Below are positions 11,942 through 23,825 of a stretch of 64,000 nucleotides of DNA, in pieces. A program made the position numbers and the translations under genes. The number at the start of each line of letters is the position of its first letter. The stretch's first letter is position 1. The stretch lies in NCBI GenBank assembly GCA_907163375.1, contig CAJQUW010002100.1, positions 1 through 64,000 on the forward strand, in the 5' to 3' direction. The notes beneath the pieces are model-generated. The model saw only the letters and a program-made list of their open reading frames with translations, did no database searches and was not told the DNA's origin. This DNA comes from Prostheceraeus crozeri (Eukaryota; Platyhelminthes; Polycladida; Euryleptidae).

Positions 11942-14600
11942 TTACAATTAATAAATTAAGTGATATTTATAGATAATATAATTGCGTGTCAAAGTGGCCC
12001 AGTAATTCAAATCGTCCCGTGTATTTGTATTTGAAAACATGGTCTGAATGACAGACTTCCTCTTGATAATAGGCCTACAATGAACAGTTGTTATTATTCG
12101 AAGTACTACGCAGAACGGCTATCTGCGTAGACATCTTCCTGATTTACTCCAATATCAATCACAATATCAATCGCTCCAGCAATATCAATAGCAAGTAGCT
12201 CATTTCACGGGCATCAATACGTACGTGGGCTCTAGCGGTCTATCGTACTCTTTTATCTATGAGCGTGAATGATAGCCTCGATGGGAATTGCCTGTGAATG
12301 AATTCATTCATGATTTGAATAAAATCATTGTCTCACTGAATGCAGTAGAGTTTAGGGAAACATAGGCCTTCGTCTGAAATCTGGCATGTGATAGGTTGAT
12401 GAAATCACTGTGTCATACCACTCATACATAGCGGTGTGCGTTACAACGATGACGTAAATATGTGAATAGAGTTTGCTGCGAATCGAATAGAATCAGATTG
12501 CGATTCGTCTACAAAGTAGTCTACAAAGCTGAATGAATAAAGCGATCTTGCCGCCTTGAATCAACTGCGACTTCAATTAACGATTGAAAAATCGTATCAA
12601 GGCTTCTTCTCGACCTCGTCTTCTCATATTAGGGTTTGGGATGAAATCCGACATGTGAAATTTTTTTGACAAGAAAACTGACGACCCCAATAAGGTTCAT
12701 GCCTTAGTCTAACAGAGGCGGCGGAGATATACTTAGTATATTTTGGATGGTACTGAAGAAACGTGTGTTATATAGGCCTATTGTTTGTGCTACGATATAG
12801 TGTTTTGAACTGAAAATCAAAATCGATAAAAGTTGTAGGCCTACAGTTTACTTATTGAATTACAATATAACAAAAATGATATTGTTAATATGATAATGTT
12901 AAATCGGATATAGGCTACTCGTAAGAGGATCAAACATAAGAAAAATCAAGAACTCTTTTTCCATTTGTAATAAATTTCTACATGTGAACAAACTACTGTT
13001 TAGGCTATACTACGTGACGTACGTGTAACAATAGCCTAATGAAAAGTAATACACTGTCAGAGAGCAAAACACAGTTATTGCAGCTTCTCATAGGACACTT
13101 CTACACCGCCGTACGCTCTTCATGGATGTGGAGGATCATAATAATGTTCAAACGCTGTTTTGTCCCATTTGTTCTGAAGATATGATTAAGCGGTGCTAAA
13201 CGTATGTGTGCTATATGTTGTTTGCATATTAATGCAGCGTATTCTATTCTCAATTTATAAACATGACTGATGGCCAAGTGTTTATCCATAGCGCCTATCT
13301 GATTTATTAGACATTTTGATAATTCATTCGTTTGCGTCTCTTTGAGTATCTCTGGGTGAGTTCATCATCGATGTAAGTGTAAGTTAACTCGGTAACCGGT
13401 GTATACTCCAGAGTAAAGGTAGATTTCTTTGACTACACAATTTTATTCTGCAAATTACATTATCTCATTTAATTATCTAAATAATTCAAATATTTATCGT
13501 AAAGAAGTATATATGATATATTTCTTTATTCTATTTATATTCTAATCTAATTCATATCTAATTATTTAAATTTTACTTTTCTAGGAAACGTCCTCCCCTC
13601 CTATCGATTCTGCTAACATGTTTGACTACCAGATAATCGACTATATCAGATTGACTATCAAATAGTAAAGACAACTTAGAATGACTTTCATGCGTAGTGA
13701 TCATTCTTATTCTCAATTGTCTTGCATGAATTAAAATTTAATCACCTTTTCATTGAATATCAGATAATCGAAAATGTTTATCTTCTTTGTATCTCTTTTT
13801 GGGACTGAGCTGTCTGTAATACGGAAGTATACGCTAGGTTTTAAATACATTTTCATTTAATTTTATTTGATAAATCTCGTCTTTCCTTATTGCTATAGAA
13901 CCCTCACCTTTCGTCCTCCGTGAGAAAATGACTGAAATCTATTCATTCGCGATGTCTACCGTCAATGCCTACTGTCTATTTGTTGTCGATCGTCGAATAG
14001 CAGTTGAGAATCGTTTTATCATTGTTCTTAGCGGCGTCGATGTGACGCCTATTCAGCAGACAGAATAGTTCGTCACAATGGATGACTGCACTCACAGATA
14101 ACTTAATGGACAAAATGTAGCACTTCATAACTAAAGATTATGATTGAATTTATGAAAAGTAAGATCGTCGCCAGGATATCAATTATATTTCAAAATTTCT
14201 TAATTTTATAAGTGTAGTTAATTATATTACTGGCGCTCATGCGCATCGCAGTTCCTATGCGGGAGAAAGTCCGAAGTGAGGACGAATTGTGTTCCTGCGT
14301 CGCATTGATCATTTGGCGTCATTTCCAGGCATATAGGAAAAGTTGCATTTTGTACATTACTATGATGGTTAACCTAATTTATCACTGCTGAATTGAGTAG
14401 ATACATGCAATAAGCATTTTACTTCGCAAAAAAAGTTGCTACGAACTCATAGTTGAATTACATAAGCTTCCACTTGGATCTAGAATAAGATGAGAACTAT
14501 CTATTAGTATTCAACAAGACACAAGGAAAAGAAAGGCTAATCACATTATGTGCTTTATGTGGGAGCCGTTCTGTTGTACGCACAGCAGGAGACGATTTTT
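11942..14600. other. no gene recognised
   Basis: About 2.7 kb of AT-rich sequence with TAGGCCTA palindromes near 12070, 12773 and 12836. No coding frame longer than about 62 codons and no recognisable repeat was seen. Confidence 0.35.
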
Positions 14601-15321
14601 CTAGTCAATGCGAACACGACTCAAAACATCCGACGAAATGCAGGCACAAGCAACAATTCTTTCTTGCAAATGATCCAGATACATTATCTTCTTAGCATAC
14701 ACTAAGGATTTGAGATGACCCCACAGGTAAAAGTCGAGAGGTGACAAGTCGGTTGAACGAGCTGGCCACTCAACAGGTTCACGTCTTCCTATCCACCGAT
14801 TTGGGAACTGCTGATCCAACCAAAATCTGACAGATATTCCATAGTGAGGTGGCGCTCCGCTGTCAACATTTAGTAGTGATGGTATAACTTCCTCTTGGAG
14901 CATTTGTAGGTAGACTTCCGAAGTCATGCTTTCTTTGACAAAGAAAGGCCCAACTATTCTGGTAAATAGAAATCTATACATAGCTTTTCTCTAAAATAGA
15001 GATCGATGACGCTTCATCTGTCACAGAGGGACGTCTTCCACTTCTCTCACGGTCTTCGACACTTCCAATTTCCTTAAATTTACATATCAGTTTTCTAACG
15101 GCACTATGTGTAATTGGTGGTCGTTCGGGATGTCGACGATTGAAATCATCTGCTATTGCCCGGTAGCTCCCGATAGCGGCATGCAAAATGACATCAATGC
15201 GTTCTTCTTTCGACAGTGCCATAGCTGCGTCGTAAAGCTCTATGGTAATGAAGTGATGCTTTAAATGTCGAGTACGTGAATAAGTGACATCTTTCTTGAA
15301 GTTGAATAGCTTTTCAATCAA
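14601..15321 (-). pseudogene. transposase remnant of the deleted Tc1/mariner element
   Basis: Two open pieces (15321-14974 and 14981-14601) flank the deletion. The first is the DNA-binding half with two helix-turn-helix-like regions; the second holds the DGAPPHY-like and SPLDFYLWGHL motifs and the conserved ERIVACACISSDVL tail. Because the central catalytic sheet is lost, the protein could not catalyse transposition. Confidence 0.8.
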
Positions 15322-15446
15322 TATCCTGCATAGGTATCTGTATAATTGAATATTTGAATTATCTGTATGGCTGAAATTGACTTATAGTTAAATAAATTCA
15401 GATTCAGAGTATATTCCCTATGTATCCAGAATTACGCCTCACCCTG
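14601..15446 (-). mobile_element. internally deleted Tc1/mariner (IS630-type) transposon
   Basis: The minus strand carries the N-terminal helix-turn-helix part of the transposase (from MALSKEERIDVILHAAIGSY near 15222, then RKLICKFKEIGSVEDRERSG) and, after a jump, the C-terminal catalytic part (RIVGPFFV, EVYLQMLQEEVIPSLL, DSGAPPHYG, WPARSTDLSPLDFYLWGHL). Roughly 120 residues including the first catalytic aspartate are missing between them, and the two parts are in different frames. The last aspartate (SPLDF) is present. The 5' terminus is probably CAGGGTGAGGCGTAATTC at 15446 followed by a TA at 15447-15448; the opposite terminus was not found. Same broad group as the deleted element at 50428-51276. 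Confidence 0.75.
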
Positions 15447-15715
15447 TAAATTGGGGTGGCTATGCACATAGCGATGGCCGCACTTGATATTTGACAGTTT
15501 GTTGTCATGTGCATCTTCAATTTTTCAATGTTTTTTCATAATTTCGAGGGCATGTTTTTGTCTAACTTCTTGACAATCTAATCGATAAGCTGATAACATG
15601 GCAACAGAGCTCCAGATATGGTTTTGTTCGTGGATAGGAGAAAGGGTCAGATGGAGCATGCGGTTTGGGTCATCCAAGTGAAATATGCTGCTGTTGAAGC
15701 GTATTAATATTTTGC
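15447..15715. other. no gene recognised
   Basis: A short spacer between the deleted Tc1/mariner terminus and the 3' end of the LINE. It may hold LINE 3' untranslated sequence. No tail repeat was obvious. Confidence 0.3.
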
Positions 15716-16036
15716 TCACCTTGGCCTGGGTCGATCCAGTTTTAGCCTCCCGGATGATCGGGTAGCACGGGGTGGCCCCTCAGTCCGTTGCTTCCACATG
15801 TCTCGGTCGGAGGTCATGTCTTCGGTTGGCGATCTCACCTTCATGTCACTCTCTACCACAGCTCTCCAACTTGTTCTCGGTCTTCCCTTTCTTCTGTAGA
15901 CTGGTTCTTGTTTCCATGCTGTTTTGCAGATATTATCCTCTGTTCTTCTGAGAAGATGTTCAAACCATCTCCATTGCTGAGTCTCAATTTCTTTGCTTAG
16001 TGGGCACTTTAAGCATACGACGGATCTTATCGTTTC

Positions 16037-16512
16037 TTATTTATCCTTCTTTGTCTTCCTCATTGACCATCTCAGTAACCTCATCTCTGATGCCTCCATC
16101 GCCGTAAGGTCATCTTTCTTCGGGGCCCAGAGCTCAGCATGGTACAGCATTGCAGGTCGGACCATTGTGTGAGCAGTCGGACCAGTCGCAGAGGCATCTT
16201 TTTGCCACACAGGACACCAGACAGTTTTACAGTTCTGCCAATCTGCTTGTGCTTTCGCCTTCATGTCCCTTCCTGATGTGCCCTTGTCATTCAAGACAGT
16301 ATCGAGATATTCGAAAGCATCAATAGTAGGGATTTCGGTGCCTTGTAGATGAATGCGCTCACTTTCTTTCGCGCTGAGGTACACGGTCTCAGCTCTGCTG
16401 AGTCGTAAACCGTGAGTTTCGAGGGCTTCTCACCATTTTTCCAGCCGCACTTGGACCTTCTCTTTTGTGTCTCCTGATATTGCCAGATCATCGGCAAACA
16501 GCAGTTCTACGA
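16037..16512 (-). pseudogene. LINE reverse transcriptase, palm-to-C-terminal part
   Basis: The FADD catalytic loop lies at the start of this piece. It continues through LEKW, a stop, and then the thumb-like region (SAKESERIHLQGT, AFEYLDTVLNDKGTSG, MVRPAMLYHAELWAPKK, ASEMRLLRWSMRKTKKDK). Two frames are needed to follow it, so the copy is dead. The upstream half lies beyond the mariner insertion at 16514-17872. Confidence 0.75.
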
Positions 16513-16513
16513 G

Positions 16514-17872
16514 GGTCACTCCATGAGTATTTAGACTAGTATATTAAATGATTTCCGATTTTAATGATTTTTTGATATTTTATCCCCAACCTGAAGCTAA
16601 AAATTTCAAGTAGAAAAATTATATTTTTTCAAAATAACCACCCCACAATCAATGCAAAGCTGCATGCGCAGAAACAAGTCTTGTGCAAAGTATTTTCGCC
16701 AATTTTTCTCCAAGGCCGCCTCGAACGCCTTCCGCGCTTCTTCAGGAGAGTTGAAACGAACTCCTCGGATCTTATCCCTCACTTTCGGAAAGAGAAAATC
16801 CAATCCGGGGAATCCGGCCAAATACGGAGAATAAGGCGGGTGGGGAGGCAGTCGAATTGAACGCTCTTGCATGAAATCTTGCATGAACTCTTGCATGAGT
16901 TCGAGCTGCGCTGTGGGCACTGACCTTGTCGTGATGCCACAAGAGTCCTCTCGCTCCCGTCTTCGGACGCCTCTTGCTCCAGTTTTCCAGCACTTGTGGA
17001 ATGCAAACAGTGCAGTATCAGTCTGCAGTCACTGTTCTTTGAGTTTCCAGTGGCACAGTGATGACATGGCCAAAAGCACAGAAGAATGGGGCCACCATTT
17101 GTTTTCCGATGCTCCGACTGCGAATGCATTTTCGTGGTGCATTTTCTCCGGGGAGGACCCACTGGCTGGACTGGCGCTTGGTCTCAGGGTTGTATTGATA
17201 AATCCACGTCTCGTCACCAGTGACTATGTCCCAGACTTGCTTAGAAGCTCCGCCGTCAAACGTCTGCAGCATGAAATTGCAAAAGTCGATCCGCTTCTGT
17301 TTCTGCTCCTCCGTGAGCAAGTGTGGGATCCAGCGAGCAGAAAGTTTTCGTAGCCGAAGATGATCATGCAGAATCCTATTCAACGATGCCGATGACAAGC
17401 CAAGATAAACTTCTATATGATGGCATGTGACTCGTGAATCTGCCTTCACCAGTTACTCGACAGCAGCAGTCGAATCTTCATGAACAACCGAAACTGGCCG
17501 ACCTGAGCGTTGTTCATCTGCAAGGGAGTCGCGTCCGCGGCGGAACTCCGCAAACCAATTGAAGACTGTTGCTCTGGAAGGCGCTTGTTACCCAAAAGCG
17601 GCAGTGAGGCTGGCTAGCGACTCGGTGGTAGACAAGTTGCGCTTGAAGTCGCAAAAAATCATTGCTCAGAAATGCTCGCTGCGAAGCTCCATGTCTGAAT
17701 GCGCTTTCAGCGTGTCTTGATCAACTTTAAGCGCAGACCGAGTGATGACTGGTCACCGGCCAGCGCTGAAATTTTCACCAATCGATAATGATGTTTAGAG
17801 GAGTCATCGAGCAAAGTTTCATTTAATTTGGCGCATTCCATCAGAGCTAATTTAAAGACTTATGGAGTGACC
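16514..17872 (-). mobile_element. mariner transposon inserted in the LINE
   Basis: Both ends carry GGTCACTCCAT(A/G)AGT(A/C)TTTA as an inverted repeat. The minus strand between them encodes a mariner transposase. The LINE reading frame resumes on each side, showing the mariner arrived later. A clean TA target duplication was not visible at these boundaries, so the ends may be off by a few bases or the flanks may have changed. Confidence 0.85.
16606..17692 (-). pseudogene. mariner (DD34D-type) transposase, broken
   Basis: The reading starts at MELRSEHF near 17692 and runs through the typical mariner order: NWFAEFRRGRDSLADEQRSG, LNRILHDHLRLRKLSARWIP, the first aspartate in VTGDETWIYQYNPETKRQS, QRTVTAD, the second in WHHDKVSAHSA, then PHPPYSPYLAGFPGLDFLFP with the third acidic position distorted, then SPEEARKAFEAALEKN. 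The length fits the usual ~350 residues. Several stops in the first 100 codons and at least two frame shifts break it. It resembles the transposase domain family of SETMAR, but no SET domain is attached. Confidence 0.9.
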
Positions 17873-18230
17873 ATCACGTTTTATTTTCTCCATTCCCGCT
17901 GATCGGCTTTGATATTTCATCTAGCTGTAGGATAAAGAGATAGGTGCTTAGAGCAGAGCCTTGATATAGACCCACCGACACGCTGAAGTGGTCAGTATCA
18001 CTGTTTTGATCTAACTGTTATCTTGCTGTTACTATACATTTCTTGCATCAACCGGACGTATATGTTTCAGGCATATTCACGAAAATATAGGGGATGTAGT
18101 CCGTCGGTACTGTGTCATGCACCTCGAGGTCGACGAACACCGCTTTACAGTCTTTCATCCTCTCTGAGGGCATCCTCTAACTGTGGTTGAGACACTCGGC
18201 ATAAATTCAAACTGGCTTCTGTCAAAATTT

Positions 18231-18603
18231 TATGTAATATAATATATTAATATATAGCAATCTAATATAACAATATTTTCTATTTGATATGGATATCGGA
18301 GTTTTTACTGCTAATGATGCGGAAGTCAGTAATATATAAAAAATATCTTTTTTGTACCAGAAATGGAAGATTAGACTATTGCCATTTATTTGAGTGTCAA
18401 TGTTGTCTGTGTTCAATTGTCTGATCAATATGGCTGTTTACAGATTGCAGTGTGAGCATTACCGCATCTCGAACGAATTGATGCTGAAATACTGGTAGCA
18501 CAGCATGAAACATAGCATTTTTATGACACTGGAAAGCGTATGAAGAGCAGTGATGGGTAAAAAGTACTTGTAGTATATGTTTTCCTGATCATTTAATGCC
18601 AAA
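18231..18603. other. no gene recognised
   Basis: The 5' truncation point of the LINE lies near the left edge. The rest is AT-rich and unclassified. Confidence 0.3.
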
Positions 18604-19116
18604 ATGAAGGACGTACAATCAACTGTTGCCCGAATTTTCCTCCATACAAAAGTTGTTGATCCTTTAAAACTTGATATATTCCAGAAGCTCGTCTTTTTCA
18701 TTGCTATTTTTATGGAAATAGTTTCAAGAGTTTCTAAAGATGACCTCAGACTTGAGCAATTTAGGCATGGCTGTAGGCCTAGAACTCTTGACAGCTGGAG
18801 ACACTGCGTTTCTCCCTTGGCAGGTGTAGGCACTGTAGGCACTGCCTACAAGGGCTGGTCAGCTCGGCTCCGAATGTCACACACTAGATTAAAGTATCTA
18901 AAAGGCATGAATAAGCTGATGACTGCAAAATAGGCTCCTATGTGTTTATTCTTCCTGATTTTGCTGTGTGGTTGACAGATGGATAGCAGAGCTCAAAGTT
19001 TGCTTGAGCATATATGGAAAGATGCTTTCAGATTTGAATCGCAACGTCTAAGGCTGACAACTAACTATGTGCATAAAGTGCACAATTCCAAGGACATCTT
19101 TCCATTCTGTGACCAG
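18604..19116 (+). CDS. possible exons of an unrecognised gene
   Basis: Two candidates are noted. A 109-codon plus-strand frame (18604-18933) starts MKDVQSTVARIFLHTKVVDP. An exon-like block at 18979-19116 follows a GGTTGACAG acceptor and ends at GACCAG|GTGAAC; it is 138 bases, open in phase 0, and starts MDSRAQSLLEHIWKDAFRFE. Neither matches a family I recognise, and the minus strand is also open over part of the stretch, so orientation is uncertain. These may equally be pieces of an old repeat. Confidence 0.2.
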
Positions 19117-20532
19117 GTGAACTGGGGCTATGCAATCTTTATGGTTTCCAGAGTTGTCTCTGTATTTTAGTATTTGAAAACATCCAAGGATTTTATCTGC
19201 AAGTACTTTCCTGCACATTTTTCGGCATACGTGCAAATCATGACTCCATGCATAGCAGTATTTTCCTTGGTACCAAGTTTGCATATTCATATCATTGCAT
19301 TAGTTATAAGCATGTATCTACGCTATCTATTGCCGTCCCGCCGGTCTATTTGGTGAGGTCAATCAATGGTACTATGTCCTAAATCAATGGTTGTAAATAC
19401 ATGTGATATCAATTTCCCTGTAGCTCTTGCAATGAGCATAGCTGTAAAGAATCTGAATTGAATTTCCATTTCGAAAGTAACTTCAGGTAGTTTTAAAAAT
19501 GGTAATCGAATCAGAAGTTCGGGTAATCGGCAATTATTTTCTTCGGATTTACATCGGATGATTGGTAATCCGAATATTTACCTCTTCAAATAGCGCCAAC
19601 ATGTGATCGAATCTTTCTCAAGGAGAAGATTATGCGCGCGTCAAGGAAGCTCATGTTCAAACCATTAATGTCCAATGATGCCAGCAATTGTTATGATAGA
19701 CATGATTGTGAACGGAGCAACTTATAGTCGATTGTGTATCGACGCAGGTGGCATATAAAGGAAACGCCAAGTTCAAGAGGACTTTGAGAAAAATCATCTC
19801 ATAAATCGGTGGCCCATGACAGCTCGTGGTTCCGCAAAATCCAGGCCCGGCCGAGTCTGGTTCGCTTTAGTCCTGGTGTTTCATTTTATGGTTTTTCAGT
19901 GACTGAATCTCAAATTTCGAGGGGTGTTGTCTTCTATGTATCTATCGCTACCCACCGTTTTCAGCACATTAGCAATAGCTTCATTTTCAAATATTCAATG
20001 TTGTGTCTAATAATTTTTTTTAATCTGATGGTGACTCGCCATTTTCATGTCAATGGTGCTTTTGGAAAACTACAGTCCATGTGTATTTCATTCATTTTTT
20101 TCATGTTTTTATTAAGAATATTCATATAAATGAACACCATTTAACACTTTCTTAACCACTGTATCAGCGACAGTATTTTGCAATTTGCAAATGTTTTTGC
20201 CTTTCACAACACTGACAACTAGAGCTAAAACTCCTTTAAAATAACTAAATTCCCCTTGACCAATTGCATGCTTTGTTCATTTTTTTACATATTTTCATTG
20301 GCTGATTTGCAATGTGCGCAAAAGTTAATATGAGATGACCTCAGGAAATGATCAGTTGTCAATTTAATTATGATTCTGAAAAACTTTATTTCAAACTACA
20401 CAACAACAGTGCAAATCAGACAACAATAGCTGTGTATATTTCGCGAGCAGATAAGTTTTTCTAAAAAAAGTAGATTTGCTTGAATTGTGTGCATATGATT
20501 CAATTTGAGTCCTCATTGTTGTAGTTGCAACA
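19117..20532. other. no gene recognised
   Basis: A plus-strand frame of 106 codons (19809-20129) has a hydrophobic C-terminus but looks like AT-rich chance coding. Nothing else was identified. Confidence 0.3.
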
Positions 20533-20696
20533 CTAATTCGCCACGACAATTTTCTCGATGTGTTCCTTAGTCAGCATTTGCTTTCTAATAGTCAATGTGG
20601 TCCGATAAATCGCAAACGATCTCTCAACGTCTATACTAACCCAATGAAGAGAATTTAACACAGCAGCATCAGAAAGCGTCGGAAGAAAATCCTCCG
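20533..20696 (-). pseudogene. hAT transposase C-terminal (dimerisation) fragment
   Basis: The minus strand reads DFLPTLSDAAVLNSLHWVSI, then DVERSFAIYRTTLTIRKQML and TKEHIEKIVVAN before a TAG. The order of a DxERSF motif, a TxRRxxL-like motif and a final helix is that of the hAT dimerisation domain. Only this last ~50 residues is clear; upstream (20700-21640) the frame is lost and no catalytic region was recognised. Confidence 0.65.
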
Positions 20697-21677
20697 GATG
20701 AATCCATCATTTCACTCATCACACTATCTGATGAAGTCCAGATACTTTGGACATCTTGAGATCACATGCACGCCACAATGTGAATGAATGCATCAAAGTA
20801 GTAACCGTTGGTCGTAAAGACAATAATTTAGGAGTTTTGACAAAAATCATCGGAATTTTGGTGGAAAATGTACTTAATTTTTTAGTGATTCACCTAAATT
20901 GTCGATGTCTAGTGATAACAAAACACTGACCTGCTCGAACGAACTCTGTCCTGCAACGAATGATGATGTGATTTACAACATGATTGCGGAAAACAAATTA
21001 CTCTTGCAGTTTTAATTGTTAATGCCGGTACCCACACTAAATAAGAACTTTTGCACGGTTTGTATAGGTTCAATAGATGCCAGCATTGCGAGGACAATTT
21101 ATCTTTGCTCTCATCTGTTGATATTTGTGACATCTATTTTTCAATTTTCACCCACGCATCAGCAAGTCATTTTCCGCATTTCAAATTATGAGAAATAATT
21201 CCATTCCATTTGAGGCGTATTTCAGTTCCTCATGGCATGTTGGTGTTTGGTCACGAACTTTAGGCAACCATCTGTTAATCCCCCCCTTTTCAGCCATTTT
21301 ATAGGGCCTTTTCATTTTAAAATATGAAAATCCATCAACATGCAAATCGCAAATTTTTCAAGAAGAAAACATGTGGTGGGTATGATAAAAAATCACGCAC
21401 GAGATGAACGAGCATTTTCTGAGCTTTCTTTTGACATATTACTTATCAGAATTGGTGACCTTAGAAAGAAACGGTGATATTGTAAAAAATGGTGGACAAT
21501 CTCCCTCTTCATCGGTGCGGATGTGGACACGAAAATTTGGTATTTTGCGGATAGAACATTTTGAACTTTGCGGATGAACAAGTTGAACAAGACTTCATGG
21601 ACAAGTTGAACTATCCACGTTTTGTCTCCACACACTAAAAGCTCTACAAATCTATTTATGCCAATGCGGTGCCGGTA
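20697..21677. other. no gene recognised
   Basis: This may contain the decayed body of the hAT transposase whose tail lies at 20533-20696, but no motif survives that I can identify. Confidence 0.3.
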
Positions 21678-22131
21678 GCCTTGAGTAAAGTCCTAACCAC
21701 ACTGAAAGCAAAGCAAACACGAGTGTCCCGAGCAAACGTATGTCCGCAAGCTATCAATCGTCCTGGGGCGGGGGCATCAGTCTGCTGTTACAGCGCTGTT
21801 ATTTTAACAACCTCTGTTATTCATATTTTCACCGCATCAGTTGGCTGTTTTAACAGCGGCTGTTATCTAGTTTAACAGTCACTACTAAATTGGATGCATC
21901 AGTCTACTGTTATCTGACGGAGGCTGTTGTTGTCAGAGGAATATTCTTACAGAGGCTATGCCCTCTGTCAAACCCTCTGTTGTCCGATGACAATGAATTA
22001 TTTTACGAGTAACTTAAATCTTTCGTGTAATTGTGGTCGTAAGTCATTCGTTTTCACAACCGAGTTAATACTGGTGACATGTGGAGAGTGATGGCAGACG
22101 GACAATTTTCTAGAGCTCATCGAGAGTATAA

Positions 22132-23082
22132 AACATCCATCAATCCTATCGACGTACTTTAAGACTTTTTGATAGGTACAGATTTCCGAAAGCAGTTGTT
22201 TGTGATATATGTGAAGTTCTGCGTCATCCATTGGAACGAGCATCAAATCGCGGTCGAAGTCTATCAGTAGAAATTCAAGTATGTGCTGATCTTCGCTATT
22301 ACTGTCAAGGAGGGTTTCTTTCTATGATCGGTGATATTCATGGGATTTCTGAACGATCTGCGGGAAATTGTGTTCATGCGGTTTCAAATGAACTCAACAA
22401 GATAAACGATCGGTATATGAATAGGGGTGATGAAGATCATCTTTTACGAGAGATAGATCGATTCTACCGGTATTGTGGATTACCTAAAACTATTGGTTGT
22501 ATTGATGGCTGCCAAATTCCTATCTTTGGTCCTAAACACAACGAAAAGGTTTTTGTCAACAGAAAGGGATTTTACTCAATGAATTGTCAAATTGTTTGTG
22601 ACTCAACGATGCGAATTTTTGTCTCCAAAATGGCCAGGTAGCTCTCACGACGCTTTTATCTTTCGTAATTCAAATGTTTGGACAAAGTTCACCGAGCTAG
22701 ACATGCCTGAAGGATGGTTACTTGGAGATTCTGCATATCCCTTATCACATTGGCTATTAACTCCATTAACGAACCCGTGTACTCCATCAGAAAGGAGGTT
22801 CAATGCTGCGCATAAAAGAGTTCGTAGGACAACAAAACGATGTAATGGTTTACTTAAGGCTCGATTTCGTTGTTTAACTAAACCCATCAAGCTTCAAAAA
22901 TCATAATGGCTTCCGGTGTTTTACATAATATTGCTGTAGAACGGCAAATCGAGTCCAACTTTATTTTGACTGAAGGATCTGAAGAATCTGAAGAGTCACA
23001 TAGCGGTAGCAGTTTCGAATTGACCGATACATCTTGCGGTATCCAAACTAGAGGACGATTTATTCAAAACGTTTTTATGTAA
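22132..23082 (+). pseudogene. Harbinger transposase (HARBI1-like), broken
   Basis: In order: LFDRYRFPKAVVCDICEVLR, VEIQVCADLRYYCQGGF, GDIHGISERSAGNCVHAVSN, the first catalytic aspartate in IGCIDGCQIPI, the second in WPGSSHDAFIFRNSNVW, GWLLGDSAYPLSHWLLTPL, and CNGLLKARFRCL. It then continues VLHNIAVERQIE to a TAA at 23082. About 315 residues, near the family norm. Two frame shifts are visible (near 22625 in a run of A, and near 22900). The catalytic glutamate expected just before RCNGLLKARF is a lysine (TTKRCNG), so it would be inactive even without the shifts. HARBI1-type proteins cut DNA in the nucleus with help from the Myb-like partner encoded at 23826-24690. The N-terminal start is not certain. 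Confidence 0.85.
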
Positions 23083-23825
23083 AAACTCTTTTATATAACA
23101 CGTCAATGAAAATATGACAATTGTTCAAATTACAATTCTTTTTGTTTTTACAATTTAGATAAATTCACAAATTTATCGCAAATTTTATCTGATCGCATAC
23201 GGAAGGTTGTTACATGTAGAGCGAAGTATTAGGCCTACATTATCTACTTTAACTTAATTTTAACGTGTTTACTTCAGATTATTTAATTCTAACGTCAGAA
23301 TTACAATCGACTTAAAAATTAAATTCAGATAACCTTATCAATAGCTATCAAATTAATTGCTCGACACGGGAGTTGTTTTTGAACATATTAGAACAAAATT
23401 GCAGAAGTAAGTGGACATTAATAATCTGCCGTAGACTCATTTGAAATTACAAAAATACAAAAAATATGTTGTTATAACATAAGAGATATCTCAAAAATAT
23501 CAACAAAATCTTGTAAAACTTATAACTCTTATTTGCGGAAAAGGGAGATCCTGCAATTTTATTCTTATCAATGTCATAATAGTATCCAAATTTTTATCGA
23601 TTTTAGATACTATTAAATGCCATGGCCTAAAAATTCTTAGGCTAATCTTGCTTCATGTTATGATTTGGAAGTCAAATCTTTTATTGTCTAGTAAGTTCAG
23701 TTCAGAATAATTCATGAACGTTTTATTGTATTTATAATACGATTCATACTAAAAGTCAATAAATATCCAAGTTTATAATTATATTTATACTAAATAATCA
23801 AGGTCAAGCGACATGGAATGGCTTA
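23083..23825. other. Harbinger intergenic region
   Basis: AT-rich spacer between the convergent transposase and Myb-like genes of the Harbinger element. It should hold both polyadenylation regions; no other feature was seen. Confidence 0.4.

Larger units (their letters stand above)
15716..18230 (-). mobile_element. RTE-like LINE fragment, split by a mariner
   Basis: On the minus strand the reverse-transcriptase core is readable on both sides of a mariner insertion. Upstream of it (18200-17880) are KAVFVDLEVHDTVPTDY and VGLYQGSALSTYLFILQLDE. Downstream (16512-15716) are VELLFADDLAISGDTKEKV with the catalytic FADD, then SAKESERIHLQGTEIPTIDA and a decayed C-terminus ending near GSTQAK. Motifs VDLE..DTVP and VGLxQGSALSxxLF fit RTE-like LINEs best; other LINE clades cannot be excluded by eye. 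The copy is 5' truncated (no endonuclease) and carries stops and frame shifts, including a TGA after VRLEKW that looks like CpG decay. Encoded activity would be target-primed reverse transcription. Confidence 0.75.

Noticed and set aside
16779-17353. Several open frames of 73-160 codons overlapping the mariner
   Set aside because: They are other-frame or antisense shadows of the mariner transposase.
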